A stretch of 41,010 nucleotides of DNA from Clostridiales bacterium. Its GTDB lineage: Bacteria; Bacillota; Clostridia; Oscillospirales; Oscillospiraceae. Where the stretch lies: assembly GCA_022772585.1 (NCBI GenBank), contig JALEZN010000040.1:1-41010 (forward strand). Direction: 5' to 3'. Shown here piece by piece: positions 5,625 through 12,599 of the stretch; positions within the stretch are counted from its first letter, which is position 1; each line of letters starts with the position of its first letter. Under the pieces are notes generated by a model, which saw only the letters and a list, made by a program, of their open reading frames with translations, did not search any database and was not told the DNA's origin. The translations under genes and the position numbers were made by a program.

Positions 5625-7292
5625 TTGAAACGGAACCGAAACGCGGCCTCCGGCCGTCTGATTGCGGAGCTTCTCTTGCTCCTGGGCGTTTTCCTTATGC
5701 TGCTCACGCTGCTCTTCACGCTCTCCAGGCATGGGACCGCCACGCCGCTGGAAAAGGTCCGTCCGCTTTCGGAGGGCTGGTATCGTCTGGAGGATGGGGA
5801 AAAGCTCCCCCTCACCCTTCCCGCGGAGGCGGAGACGGATGAGGACTGCCTTGTGCTCTACAACGATAGCCTCACTGCCGCCGACGGCAGCCTGACCGTC
5901 ACCACCCGGGGCGCCCAGTATGATCTGACCGTTCTCTTTAACGATCAGGTCCTTTACCGTTATTCAGATGAACTTTTCCCCCGCAACGACCAGATGAAGT
6001 CCAAGCTGGACTGCGACGCCCGCCTCCCCGCCGACACGGCGGACGGCGTTCTGGCCCTGCGGTACGAGAACACCGCCGGCGGGCACTTCCGTCTCTCCCC
6101 GGTGTATATCGGCAGCAGCGGCGCCGTCACCCGGCAGCATTATGCCGGTGCGGCGGCCAACTTCGCCATCGTGTTCATCATGTGCATCCTGGCCGTCTGC
6201 GCCCTGGGCGTGTCCCTCTATCTGCGGCGGGTACGGATGCGGGATCCCCGCTTCCTCCATGTGGCCTCCTTCCTGTTCATCTGCGCCGTCTGGTGCGCCA
6301 CCGATTCGTCCGTAGCCCAGACGCAGAGCTATCTGGCGCCCCTGACCTGTGTGATCTCCTTCTACGCTTTCATGCTGCTGGCCGTACCCATGCTCCACTT
6401 TGTGCAGAACACCGGCGGTCTGGCAAAGCACCGGGTGCTGGACCTGTGCATCCTCAGCTTCTACCTGAACGCCCTGATCCAGGGCATCCTGAACGCTCTG
6501 GGCCTCTTTGATTTCATCGACATGCTCTTTGTGACCCACCTGCTCCTGGTGGCCAGCATCATCGTCGCCGGAACCCTGCTGGTGCGGGAATACCGGGAAA
6601 GCAAGGATAAGGAGCTCTTCACCATTCTGCTGGCCTTCGCCATGCTGGCGGTGGGCGGCGTCTCCGCCCTGCTGTTCTACTGGCTGCTGGAGATCCCCTA
6701 CTATGAGGTCTTTTTTGAGTGCGGCATTCTGGTCTTTGTCTTTTTGCTCCTGCGCGGCATCATCACCACCATGGTGAAAAACGTCCAGTTCAAGACCGAG
6801 ATGCAGATCTACCAGCGCCTGGCCCGGGAGGACCGGATGACAGGGCTGAAAAACCGCCGGGCCTTTGAGGAGGCCATGACCGAGCTTCAGTCCAAGGCCG
6901 ACACCTACGGCAACGTCGCCCTTTACTTCATGGACCTGAACCGGCTGAAATATGTCAACGACCACTTCGGCCACAACGCAGGCGACGAGCTCATCATTGC
7001 CGCGGCCCAGTGCATCGAGAATGCCTTCGGTCCCTCCGGTTCCTGCTTCCGCATCGGCGGCGATGAGTTCTGCGCCGTCCTCACTGACCCCGCTGAACCG
7101 GCGGAGTTCTGGTTCGCCCGGCTGGACGAGGAGATCGACCGCCACAACCGCTCCAGCAGCCACCTCAAGCTCTCTATTGCCCGAGGCATGAGCTACCTGA
7201 GGGATACCGACGGTACCCTCAAATCCTTCAGCGACTGGAAGTATCAGGCCGACCAGAACATGTACGCCAACAAGGAGCAGGCCCGGGTATAA
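5625..7292 (+). CDS. Membrane diguanylate cyclase with 7TM sensor and GGDEF domain
   Basis: A 555-residue enzyme predicted to make c-di-GMP from two GTP. The start is TTG at 5625 with AAAGGAG nine bases upstream. Order of parts: TM helix (about 12-33), a 140-residue outside domain (about 35-175), seven hydrophobic segments (about 176-385), and a cytoplasmic GGDEF domain (about 400-555). The layout resembles 7TMR-DISM sensor cyclases. The active-site motif GGDEF is intact at 478-482. The substrate-binding signature DRMTGLKNRRAF and FMDLNRLKYVND are also intact. The inhibitory I-site (RxxD about five residues before GGDEF) is absent; the sequence there is GPSG, so product inhibition is probably weak. 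No EAL or HD-GYP phosphodiesterase domain is fused. It is divergent from the c-di-GMP riboswitch operon, which suggests that it feeds it. Confidence 0.93.
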   Translation: MKRNRNAASGRLIAELLLLLGVFLMLLTLLFTLSRHGTATPLEKVRPLSEGWYRLEDGEKLPLTLPAEAETDEDCLVLYNDSLTAADGSLTVTTRGAQYDLTVLFNDQVLYRYSDELFPRNDQMKSKLDCDARLPADTADGVLALRYENTAGGHFRLSPVYIGSSGAVTRQHYAGAAANFAIVFIMCILAVCALGVSLYLRRVRMRDPRFLHVASFLFICAVWCATDSSVAQTQSYLAPLTCVISFYAFMLLAVPMLHFVQNTGGLAKHRVLDLCILSFYLNALIQGILNALGLFDFIDMLFVTHLLLVASIIVAGTLLVREYRESKDKELFTILLAFAMLAVGGVSALLFYWLLEIPYYEVFFECGILVFVFLLLRGIITTMVKNVQFKTEMQIYQRLAREDRMTGLKNRRAFEEAMTELQSKADTYGNVALYFMDLNRLKYVNDHFGHNAGDELIIAAAQCIENAFGPSGSCFRIGGDEFCAVLTDPAEPAEFWFARLDEEIDRHNRSSSHLKLSIARGMSYLRDTDGTLKSFSDWKYQADQNMYANKEQARV

Positions 7293-7335
7293 GGCACCTC
7301 TTCCGTCCCGGCAAAAAATTTGTTGAAAAACAGGC

Positions 7336-7364
7336 TTGACAAAAACCGTACATTCTACTATAGT
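7336..7364 (+). promoter_or_regulatory. Promoter of the T-box/2-oxoacid oxidoreductase operon
   Basis: TTGACA (7336-7341), a 17-bp spacer and TATAGT (7359-7364). Transcription should begin near 7371, just before the T-box leader. Confidence 0.87.
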
Positions 7365-7384
7365 ATTTGGTGATTTAACTCGCT

Positions 7385-7638
7385 AAAGATGATGACGGAG
7401 ACAGTAAGGCCGCACGGAAGATCGCAGAGAGCCGGTGTCTGGTGGGAATCCGGTATTATGAAGTCCGGCCTGAATATCACTCCTGAATCGCAGCCCGAAA
7501 CGCTTCCGCGGATTAGACGCTGCCGGTATTCCCCGTTATCGGAAAGGCATATGTTGGTATGCAGTAACGGGTGGTACAGCGAAAGGCCATATTCAGATGG
7601 GCTTTCGTCCCTTTACAGGGACGAAAGCCCATTTTTTG
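7385..7638 (+). promoter_or_regulatory. T-box riboswitch with an ATC (Ile) specifier
   Basis: The leader has T-box landmarks in order. GACGGAGACAGTAA opens Stem I, and AGAGAGCCGGTG with GGTGGGAATCCGG forms the distal loops. The specifier loop reads GAAT-ATC-ACTCC, and the T-box GGGTGGTACAGCG lies at 7570-7582. The bulge TGGT would pair with an uncharged tRNA ending ACCA. CGAAAG after the bulge can pair with CTTTCG at 7602-7607 to form the antiterminator, in conflict with the terminator at 7598-7638. By the usual placement of the specifier after GAA plus one base, the codon is ATC, isoleucine. The leader therefore should switch on the downstream operon when Ile-tRNA is uncharged. Confidence 0.92.
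7598..7638 (+). terminator. T-box terminator hairpin
   Basis: TGGGCTTTCGTCCC and GGGACGAAAGCCCA form a perfect 14-bp stem with loop TTTACA, followed by TTTTTTG. It is mutually exclusive with the T-box antiterminator. Confidence 0.94.
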
Positions 7639-7670
7639 TTCCCTGCATACCGTCACAGGAGGTAAAACGA

Positions 7671-8252
7671 ATGAGCAAGACCATGACCGAGATCCGCTGG
7701 CACGGCCGGGGCGGACAGGGCGCCAAGACCGCCTGTCTCCTGCTGGCCGACGCGGCCTTTGCCTCGGGCAAGCACGTTCAGGGCTTCCCTGAATACGGCC
7801 CCGAGCGCATGGGCGCCCCCATCACCGCCTACAACCGCATCAGCGACGTGCCCTGCACCGTCCACTCCAACATCTATTCCCCCGACTACGTGGTGGTGGT
7901 GGACGAGTCCCTCCTCTCCTCTGTGGACGTTACCCCCGGCCTGAATCCCGAGGGGGCCATCGTCATCAACTCCCCCAAGAGCGCCGAGGCCCTGCGCCCC
8001 CTGCTGCGGGGCTATACCGGGAAGGTGTACACCATCGACGCCCGGAGGATCTCCGAGGAGCACCTGGGCGGCTACTTCCCCAACACGCCCATGCTCTCTG
8101 CCATCGTGAAGGTCAGCGGCATTCTGGAACCGGAGCGCTTTACCGCGGATATGGAGGCGTCCTTCCGCCACAAATTCGCCACCAAGCCCCACGTCATCCA
8201 GGGCAATATGAACTGTCTCATCCAATCCATGAAGGAGGTCCACGGAGCATGA
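7671..8252 (+). CDS. porG: 2-oxoacid:ferredoxin oxidoreductase, gamma subunit
   Basis: A 193-residue subunit. The start is ATG 7671, with AGGAGG eight bases upstream; longer readings would translate the T-box and are rejected. The protein begins TEIRWHGRGGQGAKTA, the standard GxGGQG motif of the gamma subunit, and contains GFPEYGPERMGAP, typical of the family. It forms the complex with the delta, alpha and beta subunits encoded next, and overlaps the delta gene by four bases (ATGA). The complex decarboxylates a 2-oxoacid to an acyl-CoA while reducing ferredoxin, or runs in reverse. The por symbol follows family naming; the true substrate is not shown by sequence, and the Ile T-box hints at a branched-chain substrate. 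Confidence 0.88.
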   Translation: MSKTMTEIRWHGRGGQGAKTACLLLADAAFASGKHVQGFPEYGPERMGAPITAYNRISDVPCTVHSNIYSPDYVVVVDESLLSSVDVTPGLNPEGAIVINSPKSAEALRPLLRGYTGKVYTIDARRISEEHLGGYFPNTPMLSAIVKVSGILEPERFTADMEASFRHKFATKPHVIQGNMNCLIQSMKEVHGA

Positions 8253-8557
8253 ACCGCAGCGCAAAGGATATCAGCGAACACTCCCCCTGGCAGGAACTGA
8301 CGCCGGGCGGCGAGATCTACGAGGGGGGCACCGCCCGCCTGACCATCACCGGCGAGTGGCGCTCCAACGTACCGGTATGGGAGCAGGACAAGTGTAAACA
8401 GTGCCTGCTGTGCGCCCCCTTCTGTCCCGATGCCTCCATCCCCGTCCGGGACGGCAAGCGTCTGGACTTCGACTTTGACCACTGCAAGGGCTGCGGCATC
8501 TGCGCCAACGCCTGCCCCTTCGGGGCCATCCGCATGGAACAGGAGGTGCGCGCATGA
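8249..8557 (+). CDS. porD: 2-oxoacid:ferredoxin oxidoreductase, delta subunit (2x[4Fe-4S] ferredoxin)
   Basis: A 102-residue ferredoxin-like subunit with two four-Cys clusters: CKQCLLCAPFCPDA and CKGCGICANACPFGA. These are two complete CxxCxxCxxxCP motifs that bind two [4Fe-4S] centres. It carries electrons from the TPP site to external ferredoxin. About 45 residues precede the first cluster and include the GGTAR and WR phrases usual in PorD. Both gene junctions overlap by four bases, so translation is probably coupled and subunit ratios matched. Confidence 0.93.
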   Translation: MNRSAKDISEHSPWQELTPGGEIYEGGTARLTITGEWRSNVPVWEQDKCKQCLLCAPFCPDASIPVRDGKRLDFDFDHCKGCGICANACPFGAIRMEQEVRA

Positions 8558-9753
8558 GCATCCGGGAGCGCCTTTCGGGCAACGAGGCCATCGCCTACGC
8601 CATGCGGCAGATCAACCCCGACGTGTTTGCCGCCTTCCCCATCACCCCCTCCACCGAGATCCCCCAGTATTTCGCCCAGTACGTAGCCAACGGCCAGGTG
8701 GACACCGAGTACGTCACCGTGGAGAGCGAGCACTCCTCCATGTCCACCTGCATGGGCGCGGCGGCCGCCGGAGCACGGGCGGTGACCGCCACCTCCTCCG
8801 CCGGCCTGGCCTTTATGTATGAGGTGCTGTATGTGGCCGCCTCGGCCCGGCTGCCCATCACCCTGGCCTGCGTCAACCGCACCCTCACCGGCCCCATCAA
8901 CATCAACAACGACCACTCCGACTCCATGGGCGCCCGGGACTCCGGCTGGATCCAGATCTACGCCGAGAACAACCAGGAGGCCTATGACAACTACCTCCAG
9001 GCCATGCGCATCTCCGAGCGGCCCGACGTGCGCCTGCCCATCATGATCTGCCAGGACGGCTTCATCACCTCCCATGCGGTGGAGAACATCCTGCTGGAGG
9101 AAGATGCCGCTGTCAAGGCCTTTGTGGGCGAGTATGAGCCCGAGCATGCCCTCATCGGCCGGGATCACCCCCTGGCCGTGGGCCCCTACGACACCTGCCC
9201 CTACTGCATGGAACACAAGGTCCAGCAGGCTGAGGCCATGAAGAACGCCAAGCAGGCCATTCTGGACGTGGCCGCCGACTTTGAAAAGACCTTCGGCCGC
9301 AAGTACGGCTTCTTTGAGGAGTACCGCATGGAGGACGCCGAGGTGGCCCTGGTGCTCATCGGCTCCACTGCCGGCACCGCCAAGGCCTGCATCGAGCAGC
9401 TCCGCGCCCAAGGCGTAAAGGCGGGCCTTATCAAGCTCCGGGTGTTCCGTCCCTTCCCCATGGAGGAGATAGCCGCCGCCCTGAGTCATGTGAAGGCCGT
9501 GGCCGTCATGGACAAGAGCGAGGGCAACTCCGGCTGCGGCGGTCCCCTGTTCGCCGAGGTCCGCTCCGCCTGCTACGATCTGGAGCGCCGCCCGGCCATG
9601 ATCGACGTGGTCTACGGCCTGGCCGGCCGGGACTGCGCCGTGGAGGACATCGAGAAGGTCTACCGCCATCTGCTGAAGATCGCGGAAACCGGCGAGGTCG
9701 GCCCCCGTTACCTCCACATGGGCCAGCGCAGCAGCGAAGAGGAGGTGCTGTAA
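8554..9753 (+). CDS. porA: 2-oxoacid:ferredoxin oxidoreductase, alpha subunit
   Basis: A 399-residue subunit with the pyrimidine-binding domain of a TPP enzyme. Key phrases are AFPITPSTEIPQYFA (the PITP motif), VESEHSSMS and GARAVTATSSAGLAFM. GPININNDHSDSM followed by RDSGWIQIYAENNQEAYD is also present. From memory of the family, the GPINI/DHSD segment looks like four-subunit pyruvate enzymes more than archaeal 2-oxoisovalerate enzymes, where a PPW/DDQTDS segment stands at that place. That argues for caution in naming the substrate. The C-terminal part has the transketolase C-like fold (LKVRVFRPFP-type motif, here KLRVFRPFPMEE). It overlaps the delta gene by four bases and precedes the beta gene by one base. 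Confidence 0.92.
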   Translation: MSIRERLSGNEAIAYAMRQINPDVFAAFPITPSTEIPQYFAQYVANGQVDTEYVTVESEHSSMSTCMGAAAAGARAVTATSSAGLAFMYEVLYVAASARLPITLACVNRTLTGPININNDHSDSMGARDSGWIQIYAENNQEAYDNYLQAMRISERPDVRLPIMICQDGFITSHAVENILLEEDAAVKAFVGEYEPEHALIGRDHPLAVGPYDTCPYCMEHKVQQAEAMKNAKQAILDVAADFEKTFGRKYGFFEEYRMEDAEVALVLIGSTAGTAKACIEQLRAQGVKAGLIKLRVFRPFPMEEIAAALSHVKAVAVMDKSEGNSGCGGPLFAEVRSACYDLERRPAMIDVVYGLAGRDCAVEDIEKVYRHLLKIAETGEVGPRYLHMGQRSSEEEVL

Positions 9754-9754
9754 C

Positions 9755-10684
9755 ATGCCGTACAATCTGAAAACCGAACTGAACAAGCCCGAGCGTTTTG
9801 TGGGCGGCCACCGGCTGTGCGCCGGCTGCGGCGCGGGCATCGTCTGCCGGGCCATGACCCGGGCCCTGGACGAGGGGGACAAGGCCGTCATCTGCAACGC
9901 CACCGGCTGTCTGGAGGTCTCCTCCTTCCTCTATCCCTACACCGCCTGGGAGGACAGCTACATCCACTCCGCCTTTGAGAACGCCAGCGCCACCTGCGGC
10001 GGCGTGGAGGCCGCCTATAACGCCCTCAAGCGCAAGGGCAAGGTGAAAGACAACTACAAGTTCATTACCATCGGCGGCGACGGCGGCACCTATGATATCG
10101 GCTTCCAGTCCCTGTCGGGCGCCATGGAGCGGGGCCACGACATGACCTACTTCTGCTATGACAACGAGGCCTATATGAACACCGGCATCCAGCGCTCCTC
10201 CTCCACTCCCCGCTTTGCCAGCGCCACCACCACCCCCGCCGGCACCGTGTCCCTGGGCAAAAAGCAGGAGAAGAAGGACCTGACCGAGATCATGGCGGCC
10301 CACAACATCCCCTATGTGGCCCAGACCACCTTCATCGGCAACTTCAAGGACTTCCATGAGAAGGCCCACCGGGCCATCTACACCCCCGGCCCCGCCTTCG
10401 TCAACGTCATGTCCCCCTGTCCCCGGGGCTGGCAGTACTCCTCCGAGCTGCTGCCCCAGATCTGCAAGATGGCGGTGGAGACCTGTGTGTGGCCCCTCTA
10501 CGAGGTGGTGGAGGGCAAGTGGATCCTCAACTACGTGCCCAAGCAGAAGCTGCCCGTCACCGAATTCATGAAGCTCCAGGGCCGGTTCAAGCACTGCTTC
10601 AAGCCGGGCAACGAGTGGACGCTGGAGGCGGCCCAGGAGTACGTGGACCGGAAGTGGGAGAAGCTGCTCTCCCGCTGCGAATAA
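9755..10684 (+). CDS. porB: 2-oxoacid:ferredoxin oxidoreductase, beta subunit (TPP-binding)
   Basis: A 309-residue subunit. It has the Cys-rich start HRLCAGCGAGIVCR and the TPP/Mg motif GGDGGTYDIG, followed by CYDNEAYMNTGIQRS, the signature of PorB. Additional Cys in NATGCLEVSS and SPCPRGW match the extra [4Fe-4S] ligands of this subunit. The start ATG follows the alpha stop by one base, with GAGGTGCTG as the site. It is the last gene of the operon, followed by a strong terminator. If the complex acts reductively, it would make a 2-oxoacid from acyl-CoA and CO2, a known anaerobic route to amino-acid skeletons. Confidence 0.92.
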   Translation: MPYNLKTELNKPERFVGGHRLCAGCGAGIVCRAMTRALDEGDKAVICNATGCLEVSSFLYPYTAWEDSYIHSAFENASATCGGVEAAYNALKRKGKVKDNYKFITIGGDGGTYDIGFQSLSGAMERGHDMTYFCYDNEAYMNTGIQRSSSTPRFASATTTPAGTVSLGKKQEKKDLTEIMAAHNIPYVAQTTFIGNFKDFHEKAHRAIYTPGPAFVNVMSPCPRGWQYSSELLPQICKMAVETCVWPLYEVVEGKWILNYVPKQKLPVTEFMKLQGRFKHCFKPGNEWTLEAAQEYVDRKWEKLLSRCE

Positions 10685-10727
10685 AGCCTGTCCCGCCCCC
10701 TCTTAGTCAACCTTATATATAATAAGG

Positions 10728-10756
10728 AAGGACGCCGCACACAGCGCGGCGTCCTT
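10728..10756. terminator. Bidirectional terminator between por operon and glycerate kinase
   Basis: AAGGACGCCGC pairs with GCGGCGTCCTT (11 bp, 7-nt loop). T-rich sequence lies on both sides, so it can end both converging transcripts. Confidence 0.85.
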
Positions 10757-10763
10757 CTTCATC

Positions 10764-11996
10764 TTAACGGCGGATGAGCACCGCCGCCACATCGTTCACA
10801 TTGGTCCCCGTGGGGCCGGTGCGGATGAGCCCGCCGCACCGCTCCAGGGCGTGGTAGGAGTCGTTGTCCGCCAGGGCGGCCAGGGGGTCGGCCCCCAGCG
10901 CCCGCAGCGCCCCCGCCGTCTCCCCCGTGACCAGGCCCCCGGCGGCGTCGGTAGGGCCGTCGGTGCCGTCCGATCCCAAGGAGAACACCGCCGTGTCCCG
11001 CAGGCCGTCGATGCCCAGGGCAGCCGACAGGGCCAGCTCCTGGTTGCGCCCTCCCTTCCCTGTCCCTTTGAGGTGGACCACCGTCTCACCCCCGGCCAGA
11101 AAGGCCACGGATTCCCGGCTGTCCTGATGGCAGCGGGCGACGGCTGCCAGGAAGGAGCCCGCCTCCCGGGCCTCGCAGGTCAGGCTGTCGGTGAGGAGCT
11201 GAGTCCGGTAGCCCCGCTCTTCGCAGGCCCGCGCCGCCGCCCGGCACAGCTCCCGCACGCTGCCGGTAACGTGGGGCTCCACCCTCTCCAGTACCTTGGG
11301 GGTCTCGGCGTCCAGCAGGGCCCGGGCCCGGGGCGACAGCCGCAGATGGTACCGCTCCGCCGCCTGCCGGGCATCGGCGGCAGTGGAAGAATCGGGACTC
11401 ACCGGGCCGGAGGCGATCATGTCCAGCGGATCCCCCACAATGTCGGAAAGGATGATTGCGCACACCCTTGCCGGGGCGCAATGGAGGGCGAACCGGCCCC
11501 CCTTCACCGCCGAGAGCCGCTTGCGGATGGTATTCATGGCCACAATGTCCGCTCCGCTGGACAGGAGTTGCTCTGTGATGTCCCGCAGCTCCTCCGGCGG
11601 GACCAGCGGCTCCTCAAAGAGGGCCGAGCCCCCGCCGGAGAGAAGGAAGAGCACCGTGTCCTCCTCCCTCAGTCCCGCAGTAAGAGTCAGAGCCTCACGG
11701 GTGGCGGCGAAGGTGTTCCCGTCGGGCACCGGATGGCCCGCCTCCCGGATGCGGAGCGGACCGATGGGGCCCCGGCTGTGACCGTACTTGGTGATGACGA
11801 TGCCATCGTCCACCCGGCCCTCCAGGCAGTCCCAGGCCGCCCGGGCCATGGACCAGGCCGCCTTCCCCACCGCTATCAGCACCAGCCGCCCAGGCCCGAA
11901 GCTCCGCTCCGCCAGCACCCGGCGCACCGCCGCATCAGGCTGCACCGCCCGGATGGCCTCCCCGATGATATAGCCGCAGTCCTCCCGTACTCCCAT
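10764..11996 (-). CDS. Glycerate 2-kinase (GckA/MOFRL family, DUF4147)
   Basis: A 410-residue cytosolic enzyme that phosphorylates D-glycerate, usually to 2-phosphoglycerate. Visible family motifs are VGKAAWSMARAA near residue 45, the SGGGSALFEEPL segment near residue 119, and MNTIRKRLSAVKGGRF near 155. Other segments include LSDIVGDPLDMIASGP near 190, GGETVVHLKGTGKGGRNQEL near 300, and the C-terminal SLGSDGTDGPTDAAGG of the MOFRL domain. Length is normal for the family. The start at ATG 11996 has AGGCGGCGGAGG upstream. Related proteins were once called TtuD/hydroxypyruvate reductase; the MOFRL and GGGSA motifs favour the kinase. It stands alone, convergent with the por operon. Confidence 0.9.
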   Translation of the reverse strand: MGVREDCGYIIGEAIRAVQPDAAVRRVLAERSFGPGRLVLIAVGKAAWSMARAAWDCLEGRVDDGIVITKYGHSRGPIGPLRIREAGHPVPDGNTFAATREALTLTAGLREEDTVLFLLSGGGSALFEEPLVPPEELRDITEQLLSSGADIVAMNTIRKRLSAVKGGRFALHCAPARVCAIILSDIVGDPLDMIASGPVSPDSSTAADARQAAERYHLRLSPRARALLDAETPKVLERVEPHVTGSVRELCRAAARACEERGYRTQLLTDSLTCEAREAGSFLAAVARCHQDSRESVAFLAGGETVVHLKGTGKGGRNQELALSAALGIDGLRDTAVFSLGSDGTDGPTDAAGGLVTGETAGALRALGADPLAALADNDSYHALERCGGLIRTGPTGTNVNDVAAVLIRR

Positions 11997-12026
11997 GCCT
12001 CCGCCGCCTCTCAGTGGTTTTTCATC

Positions 12027-12055
12027 ATTTTACCCCATCCCGCCCCCGCTGTCCA
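12027..12055 (-). promoter_or_regulatory. Probable promoter of glycerate kinase
   Basis: TGGACA (12050-12055), a 17-bp spacer and TAAAAT (12027-12032) on the minus strand, 30 bp before the start codon. Confidence 0.6.
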
Positions 12056-12114
12056 TTGGTCCGGGGAGCAGGTAAGATCTCAACAGGATCAAAAGAACTA
12101 TCAAGCAAGGGAAT

Positions 12115-12420
12115 TCAATAGACATAGGCAGTGCCGTCGGCCATGATGCCCAGACAGGGGCAGCGCTTGCTGGCAATGGTCCAGGCCGGCTTCTGGTAAT
12201 CCCCGCCGCCGTGGCGAAAGGCCCTTCCGCCTCCCTCAAAGGAGGAGATGGGAGGGATCCCTTCCGCCGTCAGCCGGTCGGGAAAGAGCTGCCGGGCAGT
12301 CTCCCGCAGCTTGTCCTGGTCGGCGGTCCCCGCCGCCTCATAGATCTGCCGCAGCTCCTCCGCCGTAAAGGTGACGATATCGGCGTTCATTTTGCTGATG
12401 CTGGTAACGATATCCTCCAT
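12115..12420 (-). CDS. Hypothetical protein, 101 residues
   Basis: I do not recognise this gene. It starts at ATG 12420 with a clear GGGAGGG site and its own promoter (12454-12483), which supports it being real. The N-terminal half (MEDIVTSISKMNADI, then FTAEELRQIYEAAG) should be helical and is rich in acidic residues. The C-terminal half has a Gly/His-rich stretch and a Cys pair (KRCPCLGIMADG), and ends in TAYVY. There is no signal peptide or membrane segment, so it is probably cytosolic. It is divergent from lplA and not obviously linked to it in function. Confidence 0.65.
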   Translation of the reverse strand: MEDIVTSISKMNADIVTFTAEELRQIYEAAGTADQDKLRETARQLFPDRLTAEGIPPISSFEGGGRAFRHGGGDYQKPAWTIASKRCPCLGIMADGTAYVY

Positions 12421-12453
12421 GGTTTCCCTCCCGTTGGGTTTTTTTCTGATACT

Positions 12454-12483
12454 ATTGTATCGCCGCGGAATATGGTTGTCAAT
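12454..12483 (-). promoter_or_regulatory. Promoter of the 101-residue hypothetical gene
   Basis: TTGACA (12478-12483), an 18-bp spacer and TACAAT (12454-12459) on the minus strand. Its -35 box overlaps the -35 box of the lplA promoter on the other strand. Confidence 0.7.
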
Positions 12484-12504
12484 CAGACTGCGCCGTGTTA
12501 AAAT
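12476..12504 (+). promoter_or_regulatory. Promoter of lplA
   Basis: TTGTCA (12476-12481), a 17-bp spacer and TAAAAT (12499-12504), 96 bp before the lplA start. It overlaps the divergent promoter, so the two probably compete for polymerase. Confidence 0.7.
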
Positions 12505-12599
12505 GGACCCGTAAGTTCAGCTTCTGCGGCTTTCTCTGCAGGGTCCCTCCCTTGCCGCTGCAACACAACTATTTCACTGAAAGAAGGTATTCCCACTTG

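Noticed and set aside
7389-7670. Upstream extension of the gamma-subunit gene
   Set aside because: The extra 94 codons would translate the T-box and terminator; ATG 7671 with AGGAGG is the start.
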